A DNA stretch of 64,000 bases from Alicyclobacillus tolerans (GTDB taxonomy: Bacteria > Bacillota > Bacilli > Alicyclobacillales > Alicyclobacillaceae): positions 1-64,000 of the forward strand of contig NZ_JAJFNK010000025.1 in assembly GCF_021739485.1 (NCBI RefSeq). Direction: 5' to 3'. The translations under genes were made by a program, and so were the position numbers. Each line of letters begins with the position of its first letter. The stretch's first letter is position 1. Shown in pieces: positions 25,622-35,235 of the stretch. The notes below the pieces were generated by a model. That model was not told the DNA's origin. It searched no databases and worked only from the letters and a program-made list of their open reading frames with translations.

Positions 25622-28600
25622 GTGGCAACCGCTGAAGAACGCCTCTTTGCGAGCCAAGGGCCTGATTCGCACAGAAGGACCTTCACTGTTGAAGTGGACG
25701 GCCGTTTTGTGGCAGCGCGGGATGGAGAAACCGTATTGCAAGCCATGAATGCGGCGGGTATCGAACTACCCCAAGTGTGCTATCACCCCTCATTGGGACC
25801 GATCGAAACTTGCGATACGTGTATGGTGGACATGAACGGGTCTCTCGTCCGGGCCTGTTCACTGCTGGCTACACCCGGTTTGAGTGTCCGGACCAAGGCC
25901 GTAGGGGCACGAGCCGCCCGCAAGGAAGCGATGGACCGGATCCTTCGCAATCACCAACTTTACTGCACGGTGTGTGACAACAACAATGGCAACTGCACCG
26001 TTCACAACACGGCGGCCGCGATGCAGTTGGAGCACCAAAAATACCCCTTTCAAGAAAAACCTTACGAAGAAGACCATTCCAACCCGTTTTACCGGTATGA
26101 CCCGGACCAGTGTATTCTTTGTGGACGTTGCGTAGAGGCGTGTCAGAACCTGCAGGTCAGTGAAGTCCTTTCTATTGACTGGGAGCGCAACGTGCCTCGC
26201 GTCATTTGGGACAACGGCGTTGCCATTAACGATTCGTCGTGTGTATCTTGCGGTCACTGTGTCACGGTTTGTCCATGTAACGCCTTAATGGAAAAATCCA
26301 TGCTTGGTGAAGCAGGCGTGATGACGGGGATCAGTCCGGAAACCAAAGACAAGATGATTCACTTTGTGAAAGAGACGGAACCCGGATACGGCAACGTCTT
26401 TGCTCTGTCGGAAATGGAATCGGCAGTCCGCGAGTCACTCGTCGAGAAGACCAAGACGGTATGTACGTACTGTGGGGTCGGCTGCAGCTTTGACGTGTGG
26501 ACGAAGGGCCGCAAGATTCTCAAGGTCGAACCGCAAACAGACGCCCCAGTAAACGGCATTTCCACTTGCGTCAAAGGCAAGTTCGGATGGGATTTCGTCA
26601 ACAGTCCGGACCGGTTGGTTCACCCTCTCATCCGTCGCGGCGACCGTTTTGAGACCGCTTCCTGGGACGACGCTTTGGATTATGTGGCGTCCCGGCTTCG
26701 CGAAATCCACGGCACTCACGGTCCAGATTCGATAGGGTATATCTCTTCTTCCAAGTGCACCAACGAGGAAAATTACCTGATGCAAAAGCTAGCCCGTGCG
26801 GTGATGGGAACGAACAACGTCGACAACTGTTCCCGCTACTGTCAAGCTCCGGCTACGTTCGGCCTGCGTCGCACGATGGGCTACGGGGGAGACACGGGTT
26901 CCATTTCAGACATTGCCCAATCCGATCTCGTGATTATCGTGGGAGCCAACCCGGCGGAATCGCATCCGGTGCTGGCCACGCGCGTCCGCCGTGCCCATAA
27001 GAAAAACGGCCAGAAGCTGATTGTGTCAGACCTCCGCAAAAACGACATGGCACAGCGTGCAGACCTGTACATTCATCCGAACCCAGGCACGGACCTGATT
27101 TGGTTGTCCGCCGTGACGAAGTACATCGTCGACCAAGGCTGGCACGACGAATCTTTCTTGCGCGAAAGGGTCAACGGTTGGGAAGCGTATCTGCCGTCAC
27201 TGGAGGCGTACACTCTCGATCGCGCTGAGGAACTGACAGGCATTGCAAAAAACCAACTCATCCAGATTGCCGAGATGATTCGCGACTCCAAGCGGCTGTC
27301 CATCCTCTGGGCCATGGGCGTCACTCAACACATCGGTGGCAGTGAAACAAGCACGGCCATTTGCAACCTGCTTTTAGTGACGGGTCAAGTAGGCCGCCCA
27401 GGAACAGGAGCTTATCCGCTGCGCGGCCATAACAACGTGCAAGGGGCCGGAGACATGGGATGCGCACCAGATGTGTACCCAGGCTATGAAGCGGTCGCGA
27501 TCGACGAAAACCGGCAGAAGTACGAACGACATTGGCAGGTAAAGCTTCCCGCTGGCCGTGGGCTAAACAACCACCAGATGGTGGATGCCATCCACGACGG
27601 CAGCTTAAAGGCCATGTATCTGATGGGTGAAGACATGGCCTTAGTCGATGCCAATGCGAATTACGTACAGGAGGCCTTTGAAAAACTTGAATTTCTCGTC
27701 GTGCAAGACGTTTTCTTCAGCAAGACGGCGCAGTATGCCGACGTCATTCTGCCCGCCAGCCCAAGCCTTGAGAAAGAAGGCACTTTTACGAACACGGAAC
27801 GCCGTATCCAGCGCTTATACCAGGTGCTTGAACCACTTGGGGAGTCCCGGCCAGACTGGAAAATTGTCATGGACCTGGCAAATCGCTTGGGTGCCAACTG
27901 GAACTATCGACATCCGGGCGAGATCATGGCAGAGGTGGCCGGAGCGGCTGGGATGCTTGCCGGAGTCAGTTACGAACGCCTAGAGGGGTACAACAGCTTG
28001 CAATGGCCGGTTCTTCCCGACGGTACGGACTCTCCTTTGTTGTATGATGACGGTTTTCCGCTGGAAGGCGGAAGGGCCAGGTTGATTGCGACAAAGTTTT
28101 ACGACCCGGTGTGCTGGGAGGACCCTGAGGAGTTCGACTTGCACCTGAACAATGGGCGCATGCTGGAGCACTTTCACGAAGGCAACCTCACCTACCGCGT
28201 GAGCGGACTGGCCGAGAAAGTGCCGATGACTTTCGTGGAAATTTCACCGGAACTTGCCAAAGAGCGCGGTGTGGATGATGGGACAATGGTTCGCATCATC
28301 TCCCAGTACGGTTCGGTCAAGGTGCGCGCTGTCGTCACGGACCGCGTGAGCGGAAAGGAACTGTACCTGCCCATGAACTCCCCCAAGAACGAGGAAGCTG
28401 TCAACTACCTGACTGGAAGCGCGACGGACAAAAACACCCATACCCCTGCATACAAGGAAGTCTCCGTACGTATGGAAGTTCTCGACGATAAGGGGCCTTC
28501 GCCCATCCAGCGAGGCAATTACCGGCTGGGCAAGAAAAACCCTCTGCCCGGCGTGCAGGTTGAGCGAAAGTGGGCGCGCAAGGACTACGTGCCTCTAGCG

Positions 28601-28663
28601 TCAGCTTTCCGTGCGGCCACAGCTTCCGGTACCAATTCCGGTCGTGCAAAGGAGGTCGAGTGA
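25622..28663 (+). CDS. fdhF: formate dehydrogenase alpha subunit (Mo/W-bisPGD, Cys type)
   Basis: A protein of about 1,013 residues. The order is a [2Fe-2S] domain (CYHPSLGPIETCDTC), a His/Cys cluster (CTVCDNNNGNC), two ferredoxin clusters (CILCGRCVEAC, CVSCGHCVTVCP), the molybdopterin domain beginning CTYCGVGCSF, and a C-terminal MopB domain. The active-site segment reads NNVDNCSRYCQAPA, with Cys where others have selenocysteine. It oxidises formate to CO2. GGAGGTGA lies five bases before the GTG at 25622, so I chose it over the ATG at 25607. The next gene follows two bases after the stop, as in Bacillus yrhE-yrhD. Confidence 0.93.
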   Translation: MATAEERLFASQGPDSHRRTFTVEVDGRFVAARDGETVLQAMNAAGIELPQVCYHPSLGPIETCDTCMVDMNGSLVRACSLLATPGLSVRTKAVGARAARKEAMDRILRNHQLYCTVCDNNNGNCTVHNTAAAMQLEHQKYPFQEKPYEEDHSNPFYRYDPDQCILCGRCVEACQNLQVSEVLSIDWERNVPRVIWDNGVAINDSSCVSCGHCVTVCPCNALMEKSMLGEAGVMTGISPETKDKMIHFVKETEPGYGNVFALSEMESAVRESLVEKTKTVCTYCGVGCSFDVWTKGRKILKVEPQTDAPVNGISTCVKGKFGWDFVNSPDRLVHPLIRRGDRFETASWDDALDYVASRLREIHGTHGPDSIGYISSSKCTNEENYLMQKLARAVMGTNNVDNCSRYCQAPATFGLRRTMGYGGDTGSISDIAQSDLVIIVGANPAESHPVLATRVRRAHKKNGQKLIVSDLRKNDMAQRADLYIHPNPGTDLIWLSAVTKYIVDQGWHDESFLRERVNGWEAYLPSLEAYTLDRAEELTGIAKNQLIQIAEMIRDSKRLSILWAMGVTQHIGGSETSTAICNLLLVTGQVGRPGTGAYPLRGHNNVQGAGDMGCAPDVYPGYEAVAIDENRQKYERHWQVKLPAGRGLNNHQMVDAIHDGSLKAMYLMGEDMALVDANANYVQEAFEKLEFLVVQDVFFSKTAQYADVILPASPSLEKEGTFTNTERRIQRLYQVLEPLGESRPDWKIVMDLANRLGANWNYRHPGEIMAEVAGAAGMLAGVSYERLEGYNSLQWPVLPDGTDSPLLYDDGFPLEGGRARLIATKFYDPVCWEDPEEFDLHLNNGRMLEHFHEGNLTYRVSGLAEKVPMTFVEISPELAKERGVDDGTMVRIISQYGSVKVRAVVTDRVSGKELYLPMNSPKNEEAVNYLTGSATDKNTHTPAYKEVSVRMEVLDDKGPSPIQRGNYRLGKKNPLPGVQVERKWARKDYVPLASAFRAATASGTNSGRAKEVE

Positions 28664-28665
28664 GC

Positions 28666-29136
28666 ATGGCTAGGCCAATAGCAGCCGTCCCAGATGAAGT
28701 GTTTTTGCAACAGGGGGGCACCGAGCCTCTCTATGACACCCAAATTCCCACCAAGGCTCAGGACAAAATCACCCACCTGCTCGAAGAGTTGGACAAAGCC
28801 GGTCTGCTGGATGTACTGCTTGCTGCAGTGGAGCAGCGAGATTCACTGCTTGGCATTCTTGTGAACCAAGTAGATAAGGCGGGTTCGATTCAGACTGTGA
28901 AGACGCTCGTGGGTTTGGCTCAAGTCATGTCGGATATGGATCCGGCCGGCATAACGGCTGTCGGGAAAGGCATCGCAACCGGCGTAAACCGGCTGCAGCA
29001 GGGAACCGGCGTCGAAGTCGGAGGCATCTGGGACGTGCTCAAAGCTGCTCGCGACCCTGACATCAGCCGTGCCTTTTCCGCCATTTTGACGATTCTCAAG
29101 TCAATGGGCGAGCACCTGAAACCAGGCTCTGAGTAA
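28666..29136 (+). CDS. DUF1641 protein, YrhD-like FDH partner
   Basis: A 156-residue helical protein whose gene starts two bases after fdhF. The central part (LVNQVDKAGSIQTVKTLV, then LAQVMSDMDPAGI) and the position match the DUF1641 protein that follows formate dehydrogenase in Bacilli. The family is thought to be an accessory or small subunit, and its exact role is not settled. GGAGGT precedes the ATG at about ten bases, within the end of fdhF, which suggests translational coupling. Confidence 0.8.
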   Translation: MARPIAAVPDEVFLQQGGTEPLYDTQIPTKAQDKITHLLEELDKAGLLDVLLAAVEQRDSLLGILVNQVDKAGSIQTVKTLVGLAQVMSDMDPAGITAVGKGIATGVNRLQQGTGVEVGGIWDVLKAARDPDISRAFSAILTILKSMGEHLKPGSE

Positions 29137-29159
29137 CCTCGTAATATGTTAGGATATAG

Positions 29160-29198
29160 GGGGCCGGTACCGTTGTGGGCTGGCCTCTTCGCTTTTTT
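29160..29198 (+). terminator. terminator after the fdhF operon
   Basis: GGGGCC at 29160-29165 pairs with GGCCTC at 29182-29187 (one G-U), followed by a TTTTTT run at 29193-29198. FdhD would then need its own promoter in the following 150 bases. Confidence 0.65.
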
Positions 29199-29355
29199 GA
29201 TTCCGCCCGCGAAGTGTGAAAAATCCGGATGTGGGTCTGGATGAGGGTCAAGGGTGGGGGGAGTTTAATACGAAAGCTCAAGGGAACCTTTAAGGGGAAT
29301 TTTGAGTTCAACGCTTGTGAGTTTAACCTGGAAGAAATACTGTGAGGTGACGGAT

Positions 29356-30186
29356 ATGGCTGCATTTCGGATGCCTACTCGAGACCTGCCTGTCAGCACA
29401 AGCCGGGCCATCCTTCGCTATAACGGCAGGGTCAAAACCAGGCTGGAGGACACCATCGCGACCGAATACGCATTGACCATCTACGTCAATGGACAAGAAA
29501 TGGCAACCGTGGTTTGCACCCCAGAGCACCTCGATGATCTGGTCGTTGGGTTTTTGGCTTCAGAGGGCGTCATCCGGAGACTGGACCAACTCCAAGACCT
29601 GACTGTCAACTTGCACGCGGGCACCGCACGGGTTCAGACGTCGACGTCCGTGAACTTCAATCAGGCCTTTTATAATAAGCGCTACATCGGATCCTGCTGC
29701 GGAAAGAGCCGGCAATCCTTTTATTTCTACAACGATGCTCACACGGCTAAGCGTGTGGAAGACCGCACGGAGATTCATCCCGAGTCTGTCCTGGCCCTGG
29801 TTAATCGCATGGAAGAAATGGCCGGTCTCTTTCAGGAAACGGGTGCGGTTCACGTGGCGAGCATTTGCAGTTCAGATTCAGTCTTTCAGACCCGTGCAGA
29901 CATCGGTCGGCACAACGCATTGGATAAACTGTACGGTTATGCGATTCGGTCCGGGATCGACCTGAACGGTAAAATTGTTACGTTCAGCGGACGCTTGTCT
30001 TCAGAGGTGGTGTTAAAAGTCGGCAAAATTGGCGCCCCGATTGTCCTCGCGAAGTCAGCTCCCACAGCACTCGCCCTCGACATTGCCGATGAACTGAACA
30101 TTACAGCGGTTGGTTTCGTACGGGGCCAGTGTTTCAATGTGTATACCCATCCGTGGAGAATCGCCGAAAGTGACATGACGGATTAG
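29356..30186 (+). CDS. fdhD: formate dehydrogenase accessory sulfurtransferase
   Basis: A 276-residue FdhD. The two-cysteine loop GSCCGKS near residue 110 is the sulfur-carrying site, and DIGRHNALDK near 180 and FSGRLSSEVVLKV near 215 are conserved. FdhD moves sulfur from a cysteine desulfurase to the molybdenum cofactor of FdhF. The frame runs from 29302, but GAGGTGA sits five bases before the ATG at 29356. It lies just beyond its client gene fdhF. Confidence 0.93.
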   Translation: MAAFRMPTRDLPVSTSRAILRYNGRVKTRLEDTIATEYALTIYVNGQEMATVVCTPEHLDDLVVGFLASEGVIRRLDQLQDLTVNLHAGTARVQTSTSVNFNQAFYNKRYIGSCCGKSRQSFYFYNDAHTAKRVEDRTEIHPESVLALVNRMEEMAGLFQETGAVHVASICSSDSVFQTRADIGRHNALDKLYGYAIRSGIDLNGKIVTFSGRLSSEVVLKVGKIGAPIVLAKSAPTALALDIADELNITAVGFVRGQCFNVYTHPWRIAESDMTD

Positions 30187-30270
30187 GCGGAACGTTTTTC
30201 TCCGACAGTTCAATTCAACTCAATCACCGGCGGCACACGTATGCCTAACCGACCTTCAAAATGTAGCGGT

Positions 30271-31041
30271 TCAGGGGATGAGCAGCGTAATGCCGCCGTC
30301 GAGATGGATGGTCTGTCCGCGAATCATTTCCGCTTCTTTTGAACACAAAAACAGAGTGAGATTCGCAACGTCGTCTGCATTGACCATGCGATCATAGGGC
30401 ATTTTTTCTTTAATTTTTGCCCACGTTTTTTCGATTTCCGGGAAGTGTTCAAGCGCCCCGGTCTCGACCGCTCCCGCCGATATGGCGTTGACGTTAATTT
30501 TTTTCTGTGCGAGTTCCACAGCAAAGTAGCGTACCATCGACTCAATGGCTGCCTTGGTTGCGCCGACGCTGGTGTAGTAAGGGAACACTCGGTGTGAACC
30601 GAACGACGAAATCGCCAACATGGCCCCGCCAGACTCTGGCATCAACTTAGCAGCGCGCTGTGCTCCAAGTAAAAACGCCCGTGCATTGACGTTATTGGTC
30701 CACTCCCAGCCTTTCGTGTCGACTTCCATCGCGGGACGGTTTCGGCCGGACGCAGCGTTGTGAACAAACACGTCCAGGTGCCCGAAATGCTGCTCTACAG
30801 CCGAAAACAGTTCTTCTACCTTTTCTTCCTGCGCCAGGTTGGCTTTGACAATGAATGCTTGCCGCCCCATTTGCTCAATTTCAGCGGCGGTTTCCCGAGC
30901 TGCATCGCCATTGCGAAAATAGTGGACGACGACGTCAGCACCCTCCTGTGCAAACCGCAAAGCTAACCGTTTCCCGATCCCTCGGGAGCTTCCCGTGACC
31001 AGCACGACTTTGTCTTGATAGCGCGAAACATTGGTTGGCAT
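30271..31041 (-). CDS. SDR enoyl reductase, FabL/ChcA-like
   Basis: A 256-residue short-chain dehydrogenase strongly resembling Bacillus FabL (enoyl-ACP reductase III). It has TGSSRGIGK for NADPH, HNAASGRNRPAMEV, and the active site Tyr156-x6-Lys163 (YTSVGATK), the enoyl-reductase spacing rather than the usual YxxxK. GQTIHLDGG ends the core. It reduces an alpha,beta double bond of an acyl-CoA or acyl-ACP. In this operon a ChcA-like role in ring reduction is an attractive alternative to normal fatty acid synthesis. The start is ATG at 31041 behind GGGAGTGG, and the longer frame to 31392 lies inside adh. Confidence 0.88.
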   Translation of the reverse strand: MPTNVSRYQDKVVLVTGSSRGIGKRLALRFAQEGADVVVHYFRNGDAARETAAEIEQMGRQAFIVKANLAQEEKVEELFSAVEQHFGHLDVFVHNAASGRNRPAMEVDTKGWEWTNNVNARAFLLGAQRAAKLMPESGGAMLAISSFGSHRVFPYYTSVGATKAAIESMVRYFAVELAQKKINVNAISAGAVETGALEHFPEIEKTWAKIKEKMPYDRMVNADDVANLTLFLCSKEAEMIRGQTIHLDGGITLLIP

Positions 31042-31055
31042 ATAAAACCACTCCC

Positions 31056-32195
31056 TTAAAGGCGAATCACGGCTCGACCGGGGACTTTCCCGGCCAAAGC
31101 GGTGTGGATTTGAGACAACGGCAACTCGATCACTGGAAGAGCCGCGGCGTTGAGTCGCCCTGACTCGACCCAAGAGACGAGGGTTTCCACGTCCTCTCGT
31201 TTTGACCCGTAACTTCCTAGCACCTGAATTCCTTTCCGGACCCAGGCCGGCGTTGAGGGCAATGTCACTTCGCTGTTGTCCATGCCAATGACGCACAGGC
31301 GGCCGCCAGGGCGCAGCAACTGCAACCCGATGTTCATCGAAGCTTGGGTGCCGTGGGTGTCGAGCACAACATCCACGCCTCCTTCGGACCATCGCCGGAC
31401 TTCCCGGGAAACGGCCCGTGCGTTTTCAGGCGTACCTTGCCACAGAAAACTGGCTCCGGCAGCCAACGCCGTCTGTCTAGCATGTTCGAAGGACTCCTCA
31501 TCTTGTCGCATCGTCCATGCAGCCACGTCCTGAACTGGGATGGCCCGCGCCACAGCCACGGCGGACAGGCCAAGGCCGCCGGTGCCGAGAATGAGGACGC
31601 GATCGCGTTGGGAAGCCTTAGACACCTGCCACAGGGCATGAAAGGACGTCGCAAAGGCGTCCACCAACGGCGCAGCAACGGCTGCAGGCAGATGGTGCGG
31701 CCTGCGCACTAGAGAAGATAACGGTACTGTAACGAAGTGCGCATAACCGCCGTTGCGGTGGTAGCCTATCACTTCTTGACTGAGACACAAGTTTTCGAAC
31801 CCAAGGGTGCACAAGCGGCAGTGTCCGCAGGGAAGAAACGGATATACCAGGACTTCGTCGCCCAAGCTCCAACTCCGTGCGCCATCGCGGATGCGGTGGG
31901 TGTCTTGGCTGTCGCCATTGTTACCGGCACCGCCCGTGCCGGGAGGAACGTTTTCTGGCGAGGGGCCAAACTGGACAATCCGTCCGGCAATCTCGTGGCC
32001 AAGGACCACCGGCAGTTGAGTTCCAGGCGGAGCCGCTTCGCCAGCCAACACCTGCTTATCCGAGCCGCAGACTCCACACGCTTCGACGCGAACCAGCACC
32101 TCGCCCGCCTTTGGCTTTGGGACGGGGAGGTCTTGCAGGGTCAAATTGCCGGACGCATTGAGAACAGCCGCTTCCATCGCTTCAGCTTCTATCAT
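31056..32195 (-). CDS. zinc-dependent alcohol dehydrogenase (MDR family)
   Basis: A 379-residue medium-chain dehydrogenase. The catalytic zinc site has CGVCGSD and GHE, the structural zinc site has CGHCRLCTLGFENLC near residue 125, and the nucleotide fold has LGTGGLGLSAVAVA near 200. An insert of about 30 hydrophilic residues (80-110) lengthens the loop before the structural zinc. A related enzyme type (6-hydroxycyclohex-1-ene-1-carbonyl-CoA dehydrogenase) acts on cyclic acyl-CoA thioesters, which fits the operon. The start ATG at 32195 follows GGGAGAAGA, and fabL begins 14 bases after its stop. Confidence 0.85.
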   Translation of the reverse strand: MIEAEAMEAAVLNASGNLTLQDLPVPKPKAGEVLVRVEACGVCGSDKQVLAGEAAPPGTQLPVVLGHEIAGRIVQFGPSPENVPPGTGGAGNNGDSQDTHRIRDGARSWSLGDEVLVYPFLPCGHCRLCTLGFENLCLSQEVIGYHRNGGYAHFVTVPLSSLVRRPHHLPAAVAAPLVDAFATSFHALWQVSKASQRDRVLILGTGGLGLSAVAVARAIPVQDVAAWTMRQDEESFEHARQTALAAGASFLWQGTPENARAVSREVRRWSEGGVDVVLDTHGTQASMNIGLQLLRPGGRLCVIGMDNSEVTLPSTPAWVRKGIQVLGSYGSKREDVETLVSWVESGRLNAAALPVIELPLSQIHTALAGKVPGRAVIRL

Positions 32196-32243
32196 TCTTC
32201 TCCCTGTCTTCTCTCATTCTTCTCTCTGTCTTCTCTCATTCTT
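32193..32243 (-). repeat. 22-bp tandem repeat across the adh start
   Basis: Units at 32193-32214 and 32215-32236 are identical except for one base, and a partial third copy begins at 32237. Read leftward, each unit carries a GAGA-type ribosome site and an ATG. Only the last, at 32195, is the real start. The unit length is not a multiple of three, so the other ATGs are out of frame. Confidence 0.9.
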
Positions 32244-32300
32244 GCATGATTCTTTTGTCATTCGCGTATCCACAATTGCTGTTGGTTTTGATTGCCCCGT

Positions 32301-33506
32301 TTAATCGACGATTGTTGCGGCGGTTTGGCGCTGTTGCCGATCGCGTTTTCTCGCATCAGACAGCAAAGATTCGGCGACCGTCATGTTCTGCATTTCCAAA
32401 GTGCCTTCTTCGAACCACAGGCTCCTTGCATCCCGATAGAGGCGTTCCACGGGACTGTTCACGGCGTAGCCGACGCCTCCGTACAAAGCCAGGGCACCGT
32501 CTGTGACTTCGCGCACCATGCGGATGGCAAATCCTTTGGCCATAGCTGCTTCGCGGGCAATATCCAGCCCGGCATCGAACTTCCTTGCGGCATCCAGGCA
32601 CAAAAGCCGGGCGGCCTGGGTCAAAGTCGCCATGTCGGCCAACCGCATTTGCACTGCCTGCCGGCTGGACAGCGGTTTGCCAAAGGTGGTCCGGCGGCGG
32701 ACGAAATCGAGAGCCCGGTCTTGTGCTTCCTGAGCTAACCCGACAGCGCTTTGAGCAATGGACGCACGGCTTTGGTCTAAGAATCCACGCAGTGCAATTT
32801 CAAAACCTTGTCCCACGCTGCCAAGGACTTCCTCTTCTGAAACGACACACTGGTCAAAGGTGACGATCGCGTGTGAACAGCCTTTGTCCCCCATCATCTC
32901 CGGCATCGGCTCCAGCTTCATGCCGTCTCGGCCTCTGGGCACCAAAAACGCCGTAAGTCCATATCGCCCTAAACTGGCGTCCGTCTTAGCGATGACCACC
33001 GTGACGTCCGCCTCGTGGGCGAACGTAATCAGGTGCTTGCGGCCGTTTAAGACAAATTTCCCATTTTCGTAAACCGCCGTGGTCTGCAGGTCAATCCCCG
33101 TGCCGTTGTCCGGTTCGGTCAGGGCGAATGCCACCACCGCATCCCCATTTGCGACTCTTGGAAGCCAGTATTTTTGCTGTTCTTCCGACCCCTTTGCGAT
33201 GGTTCGCCAAATGCTGTTGGAAACGTGAAAAATCATGCGAATGGACCCGTGGTTATGCGACATTTCTTCTAGAATCGGAAAGTACATTTCAAGCGGCAGG
33301 CCTTCACCGCCCGCCCACTGGGGAAGGGTTAACCGGCGAAATCCGAGGTTGCGCATGCGTTCCCACAATCCAGATGGAATTTCGCCCGTGCGTTCAATTT
33401 GCTCTCCCCAAGCAGGGGCCTCCTCCTGACGGAACAACACGGCCCGCTGTAAAATCGCCTCTGCACGTTCCTTCAAGTGTTCATGACTCACTGGTTCACT
33501 GCTCAC
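32301..33506 (-). CDS. acyl-CoA dehydrogenase
   Basis: A 401-residue flavoprotein. The FAD-binding middle region includes FALTEPDNGTG near residue 130 and MMGDKGCSHAIVTFD near 205. The C-terminal helical domain ends with RLYRDARSLWFEEGTLEMQN, where the Glu of EEGT is the expected catalytic base. It would introduce or act on an alpha,beta double bond in an acyl-CoA. Acyl-CoA dehydrogenases are also part of the cyclohexanecarboxyl-CoA pathway. The start ATG lies after the CoA ligase stop, with about 55 bases between. Confidence 0.88.
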   Translation of the reverse strand: MSSEPVSHEHLKERAEAILQRAVLFRQEEAPAWGEQIERTGEIPSGLWERMRNLGFRRLTLPQWAGGEGLPLEMYFPILEEMSHNHGSIRMIFHVSNSIWRTIAKGSEEQQKYWLPRVANGDAVVAFALTEPDNGTGIDLQTTAVYENGKFVLNGRKHLITFAHEADVTVVIAKTDASLGRYGLTAFLVPRGRDGMKLEPMPEMMGDKGCSHAIVTFDQCVVSEEEVLGSVGQGFEIALRGFLDQSRASIAQSAVGLAQEAQDRALDFVRRRTTFGKPLSSRQAVQMRLADMATLTQAARLLCLDAARKFDAGLDIAREAAMAKGFAIRMVREVTDGALALYGGVGYAVNSPVERLYRDARSLWFEEGTLEMQNMTVAESLLSDARKRDRQQRQTAATIVD

Positions 33507-33562
33507 TGCAATTCCTCCAAATGGATTTTACGGCTCAGGGTTGTTGCGCAATTCAAAACGAA

Positions 33563-35206
33563 TTACAGGTTGTCTGCGGTCTTGAATCGTTCCCGGAGCT
33601 CTTTCTTCCTGATTTTTCCGGAATGCGTCGCGGGGAGGGCGTCGAGAAACACCAATCGGTCAGGCAATTGGAACTTCGACAAGCCGTTTGCACTCAAGAA
33701 GTCCTTGAGTTCACCCAACTCAAACGGTACCGTTCCTTCCTTTAAGACAATGCACGCCAACGTTCTTTGTCCAAGCGTTGGGTCCGGGATGCCAATCACG
33801 GCTGCGTTCTCGACGCCAGGATAAGCTGCACACGCGTCTTCGACGCTTTTGGCGTCGATCTTGGTGCCGCCGCGGTTGATAATGTCGTCCATCCGCCCCA
33901 TGAAGATATACCGCCCAGCTTCGTCTTGCCGAAACCAGTCTCCGGAGTGAAACCATCCTTCATCGTCCCACTGTCTGGCAGCCGCTTCTGGGTTGTGGTA
34001 GTAACCTGCGCTGAAATTCGGGCCGCGGCTCCACATTTCTCCCGGTGTCCCAGGCTGAACGGTTTTCCCGTCTTCGTCGACGAGGACGACTTCCGTACCG
34101 GGGATGGCGTAGCCGACTGTAGTGGTCAGCACCTCTACTGGGTCATCCGGGTGGGTGGCAGTCGCTAAGAAACCTTCTGTCCAGCCAAACATGGCGCCAA
34201 TGGTCCAATTTGTGTCAGATTGCAGTTGCTTGAGTACGGAACTCGCCACCGGTGCCCCGGCATAAAAGAAGTACTGCACGGAAGAGGTATCGCGGGTTTT
34301 GAGTGCCGCGCTGTTGGCGATATGAATGACGTGCGGCGGCGCTCCCACGAGCGACCGAGGCTGTTCCTCCTCAATCCACTGCAACACACGGCTGGCCGAA
34401 AACCGCTCCACCAGTAAGATTCTGCCGGAGGTGACCAAGGGCATGGTTACGCCCACGAGCATCCCGGTTTGGTGACAAATGGGAGCCATATCCAACATTC
34501 CATCGCCTGGTTTCAGGCCGTACAACTTGGCGTAGGCGCGAGCTGCCCATAGGTAATTTGCATGAAGTTGGACAACTCCTTTGGGAGAGCCGGTCGTGCC
34601 GGAGGTGAATACCATGACAAACGGATCAAGCGCTTGCGGGCGGTTTTCAGCGGCATCCGCGGCGGAGAGGGTTCGTTTGGACTGCCGGACCCGTTCGAAC
34701 TCCAGCGTCCCTTCCGGCAAAGCGCCTTCTGCTCCTTGTACGATGATAGTTTTGAGGTGAGGCATACGAGGCTTGAGTGAGAAGGCCGTTTGCGCCAAAG
34801 CTTGGCCACGGTAGTTGTCGGCAACGACCATGATGGAGGCTTTGGACTTGTCAAGGCTGTATTCCACGCCTTGCTGCGCAAGGTCCGTTTGCAGCAGCAC
34901 CGCAATGGCTCCAATCCTCGCACTGCCGAACACGGCCACCAAGTAATCGAGCGAAGTGGGCAACTGAATCGCCACACGGTCGCCTTTGCGAACTCCGAGC
35001 TCGCGCAAAGTGGCCGCAAAAGCTTCGCATTCTGCCCAAAGCTCGCGGTAGGTCAGTTTGCGGAGGTCATCCCGGTGAACCAGGTCGCCAACATGCATGA
35101 CATTGCGCTCGAAGACGTCCAAAAAGGTGTCCTGGTTCCAAACTTCGTTTTTCATGTATTCCGTGGCTCGTTGCTCCGTCAACACCATTCCAGGAAATGA
35201 GAACAT
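33563..35206 (-). CDS. acyl/aryl-CoA (AMP-forming) ligase
   Basis: A 547-residue ANL-superfamily enzyme. The P-loop FTSGTTGSPKGV is near residue 205, GWTEGFLA near 325 and HSGDWFRQDEAGRYIFMGR near 410. The Lys motif THSGKIRKKELR lies at the C-terminus. It activates a carboxylic acid with ATP and loads CoA, or possibly the adjacent ACP. The operon suggests a ring acid such as shikimate, but the substrate is not shown by sequence. The ATG at 35206 follows AGGTGAT at six bases. Upstream in-frame starts lack a ribosome site. Confidence 0.85.
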   Translation of the reverse strand: MFSFPGMVLTEQRATEYMKNEVWNQDTFLDVFERNVMHVGDLVHRDDLRKLTYRELWAECEAFAATLRELGVRKGDRVAIQLPTSLDYLVAVFGSARIGAIAVLLQTDLAQQGVEYSLDKSKASIMVVADNYRGQALAQTAFSLKPRMPHLKTIIVQGAEGALPEGTLEFERVRQSKRTLSAADAAENRPQALDPFVMVFTSGTTGSPKGVVQLHANYLWAARAYAKLYGLKPGDGMLDMAPICHQTGMLVGVTMPLVTSGRILLVERFSASRVLQWIEEEQPRSLVGAPPHVIHIANSAALKTRDTSSVQYFFYAGAPVASSVLKQLQSDTNWTIGAMFGWTEGFLATATHPDDPVEVLTTTVGYAIPGTEVVLVDEDGKTVQPGTPGEMWSRGPNFSAGYYHNPEAAARQWDDEGWFHSGDWFRQDEAGRYIFMGRMDDIINRGGTKIDAKSVEDACAAYPGVENAAVIGIPDPTLGQRTLACIVLKEGTVPFELGELKDFLSANGLSKFQLPDRLVFLDALPATHSGKIRKKELRERFKTADNL

Positions 35207-35235
35207 TAGGGGATCACCTGCCATTTTGAATTGAA

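Noticed and set aside
31042-31392. N-terminal extension of the FabL-like frame by 117 residues
   Set aside because: The extension is the out-of-frame end of the alcohol dehydrogenase gene. The ATG at 31041 has a ribosome site and fits FabL length.
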